This document shows positions 24,660 to 33,946 of a DNA stretch of 50,782 nucleotides, in pieces; position 1 is the stretch's first letter; every line of letters begins with the position of its first letter. This stretch comes from Caulobacter sp. UNC279MFTsu5.1 (GTDB taxonomy: Bacteria > Pseudomonadota > Alphaproteobacteria > Caulobacterales > Caulobacteraceae), in the NCBI RefSeq assembly GCF_900114015.1, contig NZ_FORN01000044.1, forward strand, positions 1 to 50,782, in the 5' to 3' direction. The notes under the pieces were generated by a model that worked only from the letters and a program-made list of their open reading frames with translations, was not told the DNA's origin and searched no databases. A program made the translations under genes and the position numbers.

Positions 24660-24798
24660 GGTGGGTCGCCTTCATGTTGAAGCCGTAGGAAAGCTGGGCG
24701 CGGGCGGTCCGTCTTGTCGTTAGGACCTGCAACGGCGCGCGAGGTCTGGCGGGTTGGGGCCGGCGGCGGCGAGGGGGAGGGGCCGCCGCCGGCGCGGC

Positions 24799-25581
24799 TC
24801 ACGGCTTGGCCGTGGCGGCCGCCTCGATCACCTCGGCCACGGCCTTGGGGTGCGAGACCATGACGACGTGCGAGGCGCCCTCGATCACGACGGTCTTCTT
24901 GGAGTCCGCGCGCTTGGCCATGAAGCCGAGGGCGGCGGGCGGAATGTTCTTGTCGCCCGTGCCGTAGACGAACCACGAGGGCAGGCGCCGCCAGGCCGGC
25001 GGGCCCGAGGCCTCGGTCAGCGCGGCGTCGCGAACGGGGCGTTGGGTGGCGGCCATCAGCGCCGATTCCTCGGGCGCGACGTCGGCGGCGAACTGGGCGC
25101 CGAACCTGTCCTGGTCGATGTAGAGATCCTTGCTGCCGTCCGGCAGCATGACGGGCGGGGCCAGGGCCTGTCCAAGCGTGCCGCCCGGGAAGCGGCCGGT
25201 CAGCTCCAGGGCGTTCTCGCCGGCGTCGGGGGCGAAGGCCGCCACGAAGACCAGCGCCTTGACGTTCGGCGGCGTCGCGCCGGCGTCGCTGATCACCGCG
25301 CCGCCGTAGGAGTGGCCGACCAGCACGACGGGGCCCTGGACGGCGGCCGCCACCCGGCCGACCGAGGCGGCGTCGTCCTTGACGCTACGCAGCGGATTGG
25401 CGGCGGCGATCACGCGATAGCCGTCGGCCTTCAGCTGCGCCGCGACGCGGTTCCAGCTGGCGGATTCGGCGAAGGCGCCATGGACCAGAACGATCGTGAC
25501 GGGCTTGCGGGGCGGCGCGGCCAGCGCGGCCGACCCGCCGAGAGTCAGGACCATGGCGAGCGCGCTGAGCAGTTTGGGCAT
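24799..25581 (-). CDS. Exported serine alpha/beta hydrolase
   Basis: 260 residues with a Sec signal (LLSALAMVLTLGGSAALAA). Core: VLVHGAFAESASWNRVAAQLK, the Ser elbow VGHSYGGAVISD with S91, and the late His in IEGASHVVMVSHPKAV. This group (HNL/esterase-like, common in Caulobacter and rhizobia) covers esterases and lactonases; the substrate is not predictable. It is separated from the preceding hydrolase gene by 139 bp without a gene, so it may have its own promoter, although orientation matches the rest of the cluster. Confidence 0.85.
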   Translation of the reverse strand: MPKLLSALAMVLTLGGSAALAAPPRKPVTIVLVHGAFAESASWNRVAAQLKADGYRVIAAANPLRSVKDDAASVGRVAAAVQGPVVLVGHSYGGAVISDAGATPPNVKALVFVAAFAPDAGENALELTGRFPGGTLGQALAPPVMLPDGSKDLYIDQDRFGAQFAADVAPEESALMAATQRPVRDAALTEASGPPAWRRLPSWFVYGTGDKNIPPAALGFMAKRADSKKTVVIEGASHVVMVSHPKAVAEVIEAAATAKP

Positions 25582-25678
25582 GGATGGCTTCCCGGGACCG
25601 GAGATGAAGAGGTGCGCCGACGCGCAGCGGCCCCCTGGCCGCGGTCTTCATCTTGATCGAACCGGGCGATTTGGCGCG

Positions 25679-26935
25679 TTAGGCGTCGCGAGGCGCTGTG
25701 AGTTCTCGCAGCGCCGGGGGCGCGTCGTCGGCGAGGACGCGGCCGCGGGTCTCGTGCAGGAGGAGAGCGGCCAGGGCGACCAGGCCGTAGGCCCCGGCCA
25801 CGACGGCGGCCAGGACGGGCGCGAGGCCGACCTCGTCGACGCCCGCGCCGATGACGCCGGTCGTCAGCCCCGCCACGCCGCGTCCCAGGTTGTAGCAGAA
25901 GCCCTGGCCCGATCCCCTCAGCGCGGTCGGATAGAGCTCGGCCAGCACCGGTCCGCTGGCGCTGAACATGCCCGTGGCCAGGAAGCCCAGCGGAAAGCCC
26001 AGGACGATGGCCAGGGCCTTTGAGTGCGGCAGGGCGAAATAGACCGGGACGAACAAAGTGGCGGTCACCGCGAAGGTCAGCAGAGCCCCGCGCCGGCCTA
26101 TATGGTCGCTGAGCCAGGACCCGCCGAAATAGCCGAGAAACGAGCCGCCGATCATCACGGCCAGCCGTCGGCCCGCGTCGCCGTCGCCGGCTTCGAAGCG
26201 CAGCAGGGTGGGCAGCCAGGTCGCCAGAGCCCAGTAGCCGCTGTGCAGGCCGATGGCGAGCAGGGCCCCGCGGAACGTGGCGTAGGCGTGCCGGGGCGCG
26301 AACAGATCGCGCCAGATCGCCGATCGCTCGCCGCGCCGCCCGGCGGGTGGAGACGGGAAGCGATGGCGAAGCAGCAGGACGCCCAGGGCGAGAACGGCGG
26401 CCAGGCCGAACGCCACGCGCCAGCTCAGGACCGGATCATGGAACGAGAAGGCCGAGAAGACGCCTCCCGCCGCGATCGCCCATCCGACGGCCCAGGCGCT
26501 TTGCGCGGCGCCGACCATGCGCCCGCGCGTGGCCGGCGCGGCGGCCTCGGCGACCAGCACGATCCCGACAGCCCATTCCCCGCCGAAGGCGGCGCCTTGG
26601 ATCGCGCGGGCGATCGTCAGTTGGACGGCGTCGCGGGAGATCGCGCAAAGCAGCGTCGCGGCCGCGAAGAGCAGGATCGTCGCCCGCAGAACCCGCACCC
26701 GGCCCAGGCGGTCCGACAGCGCGCCGGCGATCCAGCCGCCCAGGGTCGAGGCGACCAGGGTGACGCTGGCGATCGCGCCGGCCTGCAGGGCGCTGAGGCC
26801 CCACGCGGTCGCGATGGTCGGCTGCAGCAAGGGATAGAGCTGGATCGCCAGGGCGTTCAGCACGAAGCCGGCGAACGCGATCCAGAACGTTCGGCGGCCC
26901 TGGGCGTCGAGCGTTCGATACCAGTGCGGAGTCAT
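25679..26935 (-). CDS. MFS transporter
   Basis: 418 residues from the ATG at MTPHWYRTLDAQGRR; a longer frame upstream adds 23 residues without family similarity. Twelve hydrophobic helices. The MFS signature GWIAGALSDRLGRVRVLR lies between helices 2 and 3, with a weak copy (GSWLSDHIGRRGALL) in the second half. The loop EWAVGIVLVAEAAAPATRGRMVG is typical of the SHS/AAHS branch that takes up carboxylates. Likely role: uptake or export of the compound handled by the hydrolases downstream. Divergent from the large regulator across 151 bp. Confidence 0.85.
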   Translation of the reverse strand: MTPHWYRTLDAQGRRTFWIAFAGFVLNALAIQLYPLLQPTIATAWGLSALQAGAIASVTLVASTLGGWIAGALSDRLGRVRVLRATILLFAAATLLCAISRDAVQLTIARAIQGAAFGGEWAVGIVLVAEAAAPATRGRMVGAAQSAWAVGWAIAAGGVFSAFSFHDPVLSWRVAFGLAAVLALGVLLLRHRFPSPPAGRRGERSAIWRDLFAPRHAYATFRGALLAIGLHSGYWALATWLPTLLRFEAGDGDAGRRLAVMIGGSFLGYFGGSWLSDHIGRRGALLTFAVTATLFVPVYFALPHSKALAIVLGFPLGFLATGMFSASGPVLAELYPTALRGSGQGFCYNLGRGVAGLTTGVIGAGVDEVGLAPVLAAVVAGAYGLVALAALLLHETRGRVLADDAPPALRELTAPRDA

Positions 26936-27086
26936 CCCGGTCTTCAGTCCCCACCTTAAGTCACGGCTCAAGGAAACAGCACGGTTGGTAGCCGAGCCGG
27001 GCACAGCGGGATAGTCGCCGCTGTTCGCCGTTTGTCGAAGATTGATCGGCTCGGGCGAACGCCCCTAGTTAGGACGAAGGCGATTG

Positions 27087-30029
27087 ATGGGCGGACATGC
27101 GTCCGAGCGTGATGGAAGGATCGACCTCTTGGAGCGCGTATTTTCCGATCCCGAGGTCGGTTGGCTCGCTTTCGGGCCGTTCGAGCTGGCGCCCAGCAAG
27201 CGGTTGCTGGTTCGGAACGGCGCGCCGGTCGAGATCGGCGGCCGGGCGCTGGACCTGCTGGTCGCCCTGGTCGAACAGGCCGGACGGGTCGTCTCCAAGC
27301 GGGAACTCTTCGAGCGCGTCTGGCCGGGCCGGGTCGTCGAGGACGCCAGCCTGCGCTTTCATATGGCCAACCTGCGCAAGCTGTTGGGCGACGGAGAGGG
27401 GGACGAGCGCCTGATCGCCACGCAGGTCGGCGTGGGCTACGCTTTCGTGGGAACGGTCAGGACGGCCGCGGCCGTCGAACCGGCGCCGCCGGCCGGAATC
27501 GGCGGCGCGGCCTTGTCGTTGAGCGCCGCCGGCGCGCTGCCGGCCCGGACGCGGCTGATCGGCCGGGAAGCGGATGTTCGGCGTGTGCTGGACGGCCTGG
27601 CCGAGCCCCGCCTGTTCACGGTGGTGGGGCCGGGCGGCATGGGCAAGACGAGCCTGGTGATCGATGTGGGCTGCAGACTGGCCAGCGAGCATGGCCGCAA
27701 CGTGCGCTTCGTCGATCTGGCGGCCCTGGCGGACGGGGCGCTGATCCCCTCGGCCCTGGCGGGCGCCCTGGGCATCCCGGTGCAGACCGAAGATCCGATG
27801 AGCGTCCTGTTGGGCCACATCCAGGCCAGGGATGTCGTGCTGATCCTCGACAACTGCGAGCATCTGGTCGACGCCGTCTGCGCCGTCGCCGAGCGCATCC
27901 GGGAGGCGGCGCCGAAGGTCAGCCTGCTGGCCACCAGCCGCGAGCCCCTGCGGGCGCGCGACGAACACATCCACTGGCTCGGCGCCCTGGCGTTTCCGAG
28001 CGACACGACCGGACTGTCGTTGCAGGAAATCCTGGCCTTCCCGGCGGTCGAACTCTTCGTGGAGCGGGCGTCCGCCGCCAACAGCGCCCTGGAGGTGGGC
28101 GCTGACGAGGCGCGCACGATCGCCCAGATGTGCGAGCGGCTCGACGGCATGGCCCTGGCCATCGAACTGGCCGCGGTGCGGGCGGCCGCCCACGGCCTGG
28201 AGACCACCGGCGCCATGCTGGGCGAGCGGTTCGCCCTGGGCTGGGCCGGACGCCGCACCGCCCAACCCAGGCAGCAGACCCTGCAGGCCACGCTGGACTG
28301 GAGCTACGGACTGCTGAGCCCGACCGAACGGCGCACGCTGGAAAGGCTGTCCGTTTTTCGCGGAGCGTTCTCGCTGCGGGCGGCGCTGCCGATCGTCTCC
28401 GACGGCGACCTGGACGAGGCGCAGGTCGTCGCGGCGTTCGAGGAGCTTGCGTCCAAGTGCCTGGTCACGCCGGATCGGACCCATTGTCCCGAGGCCTATC
28501 GGTTGCTGGAGACCACCCGGGCCTATGCCAGGGCCAAGCTGGACGAACGGGGCGCGGCCGAGCTGGATGTGGTTCGCCGGCGACATGCGGTCTTTTTCCG
28601 CGACACGCTGGCCGGGTTGGGCGAAACGCCCGAGGAGATCTTCGCCGGCGCGGCCATGATGTCCGGCCAGATCGGCAACATCCGCGACGCCCTGGAATGG
28701 GGCTTCGGTCCGAAGGGGGATCTGGCCGTGGCCGCCTCCCTGGTGGCCGCCGGCGTTCCGCTCTTCGCCTACCTCTCTCTGTTCGTGGAGTGCCGCGCCT
28801 GGTGCGAGCGCGCGGTCCGGAGCCTGGGCGACCAATTCCACGGCACGGCTATGGAAATGGAGCTGCAGGCCGCCCTTGGCCTGACCATCATGTTCACGCG
28901 CGGCAACGCCCCCGAGGCGGGCGTCGCCTTGCGCCGGGCGCTCGACATCGCCGTCGCGCTGGGGGATCGCTGGAACCAGCTGCGGTTGCTGGGCCGGCTC
29001 CACATCTTCCATGAGCGCGTGGGCGAATTCGAACAGGCCCTGGCCTGGGCCGAGCAAGCGGTGGACGTCGCCGAGCGCGTCGGCCATCCCGAGGCGATCG
29101 GCCTGGCCGCGTCGCTGGCCGGCGTGTCGCACCATCTGTTCGGCGACCAGGCCAGGGCGCGCCGCGAACTGGAGATCTCGCTCCAGAAGAGCGCGCCGTC
29201 GCAGCGAAGCCGCACGCTGTACTATGGCTTCGATCATCGCAATCGGTCCGGCATCGCCCTCGCGCGCGTCCTGTGGCTGCAAGGCCTGCCCGACCAGGCT
29301 CGGCGATTGGCGGTGCAGACCGAGATCGAGGCCATCGGGCTCGACCACCCCGTGACCCGCTGTATCGCCCTGATCTGGAGTCACTCGATCTATGTCTGGA
29401 CGGGCGACGAGGCGCAGGCGCAGGCCAGCCTGGACGCCTTCGCCGAGATCGCCGAGGTCAACGGATTCGTCCCCTACATCGCCGCCGCGCTGGGCCAGCG
29501 TGGCGTCCGAGCCATCGAAACGGGGCGGGCCGTCGATGGCGTGGCCTGGATCGAAGAGAGCCTCGCGCGGCTGCACGCCGCCCGCTACGAGCTGCTGACA
29601 ACGACGTTCGAACTGGCCTTGGCCCAGGGTCTGCTGATTTGCGACCGACTCGACGACGCCCTCCACACGGTGGACGCCACGCTGGCGCGGTGTCGCGCGA
29701 ACGGCGAGGCCTTCGCCCTGCCGGAACTGCTGCGTCTGCGCGCCCGCATCGTCGGACAAGACGGCGCCGGCCCGCAAGCCGAGGCCGAACGGTTGCTGGT
29801 CGAGGCGTTGAACACCAGTCGGGAACAAGGCGCGCGCGCGTGGGAGCTGCGCGCCGCGCTGGATCTGGCGCGGCTCTGGCTGGCGCAAGGGCGGACCGAC
29901 GAAGCGCCGGCTCTCCTGACGCCCTTGCGGGACGCGTTCGTAGAAGGCCTGGACACGGCGGATCTGCGCGATCTCGAACGGCTTTGGGGCCTGCTCCAGG
30001 AAGCGATGGTTGCGTCCAAAGGGCCATGA
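27087..30029 (+). CDS. Winged-helix regulator with NTPase and helical-repeat domains
   Basis: 980-residue transcription regulator. An OmpR/PhoB-type winged helix at about 20-100 (FGPFELAPSKRLLVRNG, VSKRELFERVWPGRVVED, QVGVGYAFVG) is not preceded by a receiver domain. Next is an NTPase core: P-loop VGPGGMGKTS at about 180-190, Walker B VVLILDNCEHLVD near 250, and sensor LLATSREPLR near 290. The C-terminal half is TPR-like helices (repeated LDxALxxAExA patterns). This layout matches ATP-dependent single-protein sensors related to AfsR/SARP and LuxR-LAL types. Divergence from the MFS gene makes it the likely regulator of the detoxification cluster, with the ligand possibly bound by the helical tail. 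Confidence 0.85.
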   Translation: MGGHASERDGRIDLLERVFSDPEVGWLAFGPFELAPSKRLLVRNGAPVEIGGRALDLLVALVEQAGRVVSKRELFERVWPGRVVEDASLRFHMANLRKLLGDGEGDERLIATQVGVGYAFVGTVRTAAAVEPAPPAGIGGAALSLSAAGALPARTRLIGREADVRRVLDGLAEPRLFTVVGPGGMGKTSLVIDVGCRLASEHGRNVRFVDLAALADGALIPSALAGALGIPVQTEDPMSVLLGHIQARDVVLILDNCEHLVDAVCAVAERIREAAPKVSLLATSREPLRARDEHIHWLGALAFPSDTTGLSLQEILAFPAVELFVERASAANSALEVGADEARTIAQMCERLDGMALAIELAAVRAAAHGLETTGAMLGERFALGWAGRRTAQPRQQTLQATLDWSYGLLSPTERRTLERLSVFRGAFSLRAALPIVSDGDLDEAQVVAAFEELASKCLVTPDRTHCPEAYRLLETTRAYARAKLDERGAAELDVVRRRHAVFFRDTLAGLGETPEEIFAGAAMMSGQIGNIRDALEWGFGPKGDLAVAASLVAAGVPLFAYLSLFVECRAWCERAVRSLGDQFHGTAMEMELQAALGLTIMFTRGNAPEAGVALRRALDIAVALGDRWNQLRLLGRLHIFHERVGEFEQALAWAEQAVDVAERVGHPEAIGLAASLAGVSHHLFGDQARARRELEISLQKSAPSQRSRTLYYGFDHRNRSGIALARVLWLQGLPDQARRLAVQTEIEAIGLDHPVTRCIALIWSHSIYVWTGDEAQAQASLDAFAEIAEVNGFVPYIAAALGQRGVRAIETGRAVDGVAWIEESLARLHAARYELLTTTFELALAQGLLICDRLDDALHTVDATLARCRANGEAFALPELLRLRARIVGQDGAGPQAEAERLLVEALNTSREQGARAWELRAALDLARLWLAQGRTDEAPALLTPLRDAFVEGLDTADLRDLERLWGLLQEAMVASKGP

Positions 30030-30086
30030 TCCGCCAGCGACGTCGGGAACCGCGCTCGCGGTCGACGGCGGCGCCGTTTCTGTGGC

Positions 30087-31286
30087 TCAGAGGGGGACGA
30101 TCAGGGAGAACCGGGCGCCGCCGAGCGGAGCGTCCGGCGCGGCCGGGAGCAGGGTCAGGGCGCCGCCATGGCCCTGGGCGATCTGGCGGGCCAGGCTGAG
30201 GCCGACGCCCGATCCCGTCGCCTTGGTGGTGAAGAAGGGCAGGCAGACCTGGTCGGTATGATCGTTCGGTACGCCCGGCCCGGAATCCTCGACCAGGAAC
30301 CGGATTTCGCTCTCGGTCCGGTGAACGCCGAGGCGGACGTGGGGATCGGGGCGTTCCAGCGCCGCCTCGGCGGCGTTGTTGAGCAGGTTGCCGATCGCCA
30401 GCCACATCTGGTCCGCGTCGATCCGGATCTCGTCGGCCGGCGGCGGCGGACAGTCGAGCGTCACGCCCCTGGCGGCCCATTGCGCCCGGAAGCTCTCCCG
30501 CGCCACGTCCAGCCAGGCGGGGAGGTCGACGACGCGGGGCGCGGGCGGCGGCAGGCGGGTCAGGGTCCGATAGGCGTCGATGAAGTCCCGCAGCCCTTCG
30601 GTTCGGGCCACCGCCCGTTCGAGCGCCGAGATCGCCTGGCCCGTCGCGGCCGGGCCGCCGTCGCGCAGCAGGTCTAGGGCGCTGCGGCTCATCGACGCCA
30701 CCGGCGTCAGGGCGTTCATCAGCTCGTGGTTCAGGACCCGCAGCAGGTCACGCAGCGCCGCGGCCTCGGCGGCGCGGACGTCGGCCGTCATGTCGGTCAG
30801 CACGACAAGGTCGGCATGGCCGTCGTCGTCGACGATCTCGGCCCGGCTGACGGCGTAGCTGGCGTCGCGCCAGCGCAACGGCGAGGTCAGGCTCGACAGC
30901 GGCCGATCGCCCGTCAGGGCCAGGCGAGCGGCGTCCGGCAACGCGTGCGGCGTGTCAAAGGCGCGGCGCGCGGCGCGATTGGCGGCGACGATCCGATCGT
31001 CGCCCATTCCCAGCAGGATCGGCGATGGCGTCTGGTCCAGCAGCAGTTCCAGCCGGCGGCGGTTCAGCGCCGCCGCGAAGCCGGTCCTGGCCTGGATCGG
31101 CGTCGGCCGGACCACCCGCCAGGCGCCCGGTTTCTGGGCCAGGTCCAGGGCCAGCGCCGCGCCGGCCAGCGCGCACAGCAGCGCCGTCGCGTACAGCCCG
31201 CGCGTGACCGCCAGCCAGGCCAGGACGCCGAGCGCGAAGATCGACGCCTGGGCCAGGAGGCGCAGGGCCAAGGCCTTAGAGCCCAT
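30087..31286 (-). CDS. Membrane sensor histidine kinase with PAS domain
   Basis: 399 residues: two N-terminal TM helices (about 10-28 and 31-50) with almost no periplasmic loop, so it likely senses membrane or cytoplasmic events. A PAS-like domain follows (LLLDQTPSPILLGMGDD, residues 82-170). The phospho-acceptor is H187 in VLNHELMNALTP, and the ATPase core has NLLNNAAEA, DSGPGVP, FFTTKATGSGVGLSLAR. The start overlaps the response-regulator stop by 11 bp, so the pair is translationally coupled. The H-box form H-E-L-x-N-x-L-x-P matches NtrB/NtrY-like kinases. Confidence 0.9.
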   Translation of the reverse strand: MGSKALALRLLAQASIFALGVLAWLAVTRGLYATALLCALAGAALALDLAQKPGAWRVVRPTPIQARTGFAAALNRRRLELLLDQTPSPILLGMGDDRIVAANRAARRAFDTPHALPDAARLALTGDRPLSSLTSPLRWRDASYAVSRAEIVDDDGHADLVVLTDMTADVRAAEAAALRDLLRVLNHELMNALTPVASMSRSALDLLRDGGPAATGQAISALERAVARTEGLRDFIDAYRTLTRLPPPAPRVVDLPAWLDVARESFRAQWAARGVTLDCPPPPADEIRIDADQMWLAIGNLLNNAAEAALERPDPHVRLGVHRTESEIRFLVEDSGPGVPNDHTDQVCLPFFTTKATGSGVGLSLARQIAQGHGGALTLLPAAPDAPLGGARFSLIVPL

Positions 31287-31866
31287 GCTTCTCCATCCTG
31301 CGATACAGCGCCGCGCGGGTCAGGCCCAGGTCCTTGGCCGCCTGCGAGACGTTGAACTGGCGCCGCGTCAGCGCCGCCTGGATCAGCGCCTTTTCCGAGC
31401 GTTCGAGGTTGAGGTCCCGCGGCGGCAGGTTGGCCGGCACGCGCCGGGGCGTGTCCATGGCCGCGCGCACCGACGCCAGCAGGCGCTCGTTGTTCCAGGG
31501 CTTGACGACGAAGTCCTGGGCCCCCAGCCGCATCGCCTGCACGGCGATCGCCATGCCCGAATGGCCGGTCACCACGACCACCGGCAGGTCCGGCCTAGCG
31601 GCCAGGCGCTTCTCGAGGAAGGCCAGCCCCGCGTCGCCGGAGGTGTCGCCCCGCCGGAAGTTGAGGTCCAGCAGCAGCACGTCGACGGCTTCCCGGTCGA
31701 GGCGCTCGTGCGCGGCTTCCGGCGTCTCGGCGGCCAGGAAATCGAACCCGCCGCGCGCCAGGATCAGCTCGGCCGCCGCCAGGATGTCGGGGTCGTCGTC
31801 GAGAAACAGCGCGCACGGGCGACGGTCGTCGGACCTGTTCGGAATCGGACACATTGGGGAGCTCAT
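31276..31866 (-). CDS. Fis-type response regulator
   Basis: 196 residues. Receiver domain at about 15-135 with acidic pocket DDD near 23-25, phospho-acceptor D67 (LLLDLNF), VVVTGHS and VVKPW. It is followed by a Fis-family helix-turn-helix at the C-terminus (FNVSQAAKDLGLTRAALYRRMEKHGL). There is no sigma-54 AAA domain, so it should bind DNA without activating sigma-54 polymerase, like ActR/RegA regulators. It is first in its operon; the ATG is divergent from the adaptor gene at 31954 across 87 bp that hold an inverted repeat. Confidence 0.92.
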   Translation of the reverse strand: MSSPMCPIPNRSDDRRPCALFLDDDPDILAAAELILARGGFDFLAAETPEAAHERLDREAVDVLLLDLNFRRGDTSGDAGLAFLEKRLAARPDLPVVVVTGHSGMAIAVQAMRLGAQDFVVKPWNNERLLASVRAAMDTPRRVPANLPPRDLNLERSEKALIQAALTRRQFNVSQAAKDLGLTRAALYRRMEKHGL

Positions 31867-31892
31867 CGAGGACGAGAGTTTCGTGTAATGGC

Positions 31893-31923
31893 CAATAAGT
31901 CAAATAAATCCAGCATCTTATTG
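31893..31923. promoter_or_regulatory. Inverted repeat in the divergent regulator/efflux promoter
   Basis: CAATAAG (31893-31899), 17 bases, then CTTATTG (31917-31923), perfectly complementary. The spacer is AT-rich, unlike the surrounding sequence. It sits 26 bp from the response regulator start and 30 bp from the adaptor start. A Fis-type dimer site is the natural reading: autoregulation plus control of the transporter. Confidence 0.6.
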
Positions 31924-31953
31924 TAATTGCGCGGTCTGTATTAGCCTGGGAGC

Positions 31954-33255
31954 ATGAGCAGGCTCGCCTCGACTTCCCCAACGGCCTCCGGCGGCATGGA
32001 CCGCCGCATCGAACGGCGCTGGCGGCCGACGCCCGCGCTGCGCTGGGCCGTCGGGCTCGGCGCCGTAGCGGTCGCGGGGCTGCTGGCCTGGGGGCTTTCG
32101 CCGAGGGCCGGCACGGTCGAGGTCGACTCGGCGGCCCTGTCGTTCGGCGTGGTCGTCCGCGCGCCCTATCTGGACTATGCGCAGCTGCGCGCCGAGGTCG
32201 CGCCGGCCCAGACCACGTTCGTCGCCGCCGAAACCTCGGGCCGGGTCGAGGCCGTCCCCGCCGCCGACGGGGACCTGGTCGCGGCCGGGCAGGAACTGGC
32301 TCGTCTGTCCAATCCGCAATTGAGCCTGGAGGTGACGACGCGCGAGGCCGACATCGCCGCGCGGCTCAGCGAGAACACCGGCCGCCTGATGAGCCTGAAG
32401 AGCGCCGAGGAGAACCGGGAGCAAGCCTTGGCCGACACCGCCCACGCGCTGAGCCGGGCGCGGCAGGAGCTGGACCGGCGGCAGATCCTGCTGGCCAAGG
32501 CGATGCTGAGCCCGTCGGCCGTACAGTCCTATGTCGAGGAGGTCGACTACCAGAAGGAGCGCCTGGCCACCCTGCGGGCCGCGCAGCGCTCGGACGCGGC
32601 CTTCTACGCCGAGCAGCGCGCCCAGGCCGCCCGCAGCGCCCAGGACCTGCGCCGCAGCCTCGTCGAGACCCGCGCCGGGCGTTCGGCCCTGGTGGTTCGC
32701 GCGCCGACGGCCGGTCGGCTCACGGCGTTCGACCTCAAGCCCGGCCAGGCCGTCCGGATGGGCGACCCGCTGGGCCAGGTGGACGCCGAGGGCGCCTACA
32801 AGCTGCGCGCCAAGCTCGACGAGTTCTACCTGCCCCGGCTGTCGGTGGGGCAGAGCGCTCAGGCGACGGTCCGCGATCGGCCAGTCTCGGCCCGGGTGAC
32901 GAAGGTCTTCCCGCAGATTTCGGATGGACGGGCGACGCTGGAACTGGCGTTCGAGGGCGTCCCGCCCGAGGGCCTCAGGCGCGGCGAGACCATCGACCTT
33001 CGCCTGTCGCTGGGACGGCCCCAGGCCGCGGTCGTCGCGCCGTCGGGCGCGTGGCTGAACGACACCGGCGGGACCTTCGCCTTCGTTCTGTCGCCCGACG
33101 GCGCGCGGGCCGAGCGGCGGGCCATCGTGCTGGGGCGGCGAAATCCCGAGCAGGCCGAGGTGCTGGGCGGCCTGAAGCCGGGCGAACGCATTGTCACCGC
33201 CGGCGCCCAGGACGTCCTCAAGGCGAAGTTTCTCCGGATCCGATCGAAGGGATGA
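31954..33255 (+). CDS. MacA-like periplasmic adaptor of an ABC efflux system
   Basis: 433 residues. One N-terminal TM helix near 30-48 (WAVGLGAVAVAGLLAWGL) anchors the protein in the inner membrane. A lipoyl half (AETSGRVEAVPAADGDLVAAGQ) is followed by a long coiled-coil hairpin (about 115-235), the second lipoyl half (RAPTAGRLTAFDLKPGQAV), beta-barrel (LDEFYLPRLSVGQSAQATV) and membrane-proximal domain. It would link the ABC permease to an outer-membrane factor, which is not encoded nearby. The stop overlaps the ATPase start. Confidence 0.88.
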   Translation: MSRLASTSPTASGGMDRRIERRWRPTPALRWAVGLGAVAVAGLLAWGLSPRAGTVEVDSAALSFGVVVRAPYLDYAQLRAEVAPAQTTFVAAETSGRVEAVPAADGDLVAAGQELARLSNPQLSLEVTTREADIAARLSENTGRLMSLKSAEENREQALADTAHALSRARQELDRRQILLAKAMLSPSAVQSYVEEVDYQKERLATLRAAQRSDAAFYAEQRAQAARSAQDLRRSLVETRAGRSALVVRAPTAGRLTAFDLKPGQAVRMGDPLGQVDAEGAYKLRAKLDEFYLPRLSVGQSAQATVRDRPVSARVTKVFPQISDGRATLELAFEGVPPEGLRRGETIDLRLSLGRPQAAVVAPSGAWLNDTGGTFAFVLSPDGARAERRAIVLGRRNPEQAEVLGGLKPGERIVTAGAQDVLKAKFLRIRSKG

Positions 33256-33257
33256 TC

Positions 33258-33938
33258 ATGATCGAACTGCAGTCCGTCTCGCGGCTCTATCGCTCGGACG
33301 AGATCGAGACCACGGCGCTTCACGGGATCTCCTTGTCTATCCGGCGTGGGGAGTTCGTGGCGGTGATGGGCCCGTCGGGATGCGGCAAGTCCACCCTGCT
33401 GAACATTCTCGGCGCGGTCGATCGTCCGACATCCGGCCAGTATCTGTTCGGGGGCGTGGACCTGGCGCGACGGAGCGAGGGCGTGTTGGCCCAGCACCGC
33501 GCCCGGCATCTGGGCTTCATCTTCCAGAGTTTCAACTTGGTCGACGACCTGACCATCGCCGAGAACATCGAGCTGGGCCTGATCTACCGCAAGGGCCGCT
33601 CGGGATCGCGGCGAGCGCTGGTCGAGGCGGCCATGGACCGGGTCGGGATCGCCCATCGCGCCCGGCACTTTCCGCACCAGCTTTCGGGCGGACAGCAGCA
33701 GCGCGCGGCCATAGCCCGGGCGATCGTCGGCGAACCCGACCTGCTCCTGGCCGACGAGCCCACCGGCAACCTTGACACCGAGAACGGCGCCCAGGTCATG
33801 GACATCCTCAGGGGCCTGAACGCGACCGGCGCCACCATCGTCATGGTCACCCACTCGCCCAGCCACGCCGACCAGGCCGGCCGGCGGATTGACATGCTGG
33901 ACGGCCGGTTGGTGGCCTCCGTCGCCCAGGCCCTGTGA
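33258..33938 (+). CDS. ABC transporter ATP-binding protein (LolD/MacB type)
   Basis: 226 residues. Walker A GPSGCGKST near 37-45, Q-loop FQSFNLVDDLT, signature LSGGQQQRAAIARAI, Walker B LLLADEPTGNLD, and H-loop VTHS. The ATG at 33258 is preferred over 33252 (which overlaps the adaptor stop as ATGA) because GAAGGG has proper spacing to it. Either gives the same domain. It powers the permease encoded 8 bp downstream. MacB usually fuses this domain to the permease; here they are separate genes. Confidence 0.92.
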   Translation: MIELQSVSRLYRSDEIETTALHGISLSIRRGEFVAVMGPSGCGKSTLLNILGAVDRPTSGQYLFGGVDLARRSEGVLAQHRARHLGFIFQSFNLVDDLTIAENIELGLIYRKGRSGSRRALVEAAMDRVGIAHRARHFPHQLSGGQQQRAAIARAIVGEPDLLLADEPTGNLDTENGAQVMDILRGLNATGATIVMVTHSPSHADQAGRRIDMLDGRLVASVAQAL

Positions 33939-33946
33939 GGCGCGCC

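Noticed and set aside
27069..29888. 939-codon minus-strand frame opposite the large regulator
   Set aside because: The plus-strand frame has clear winged-helix and P-loop motifs; the opposite frame is low-complexity Gln/Arg/Gly sequence.
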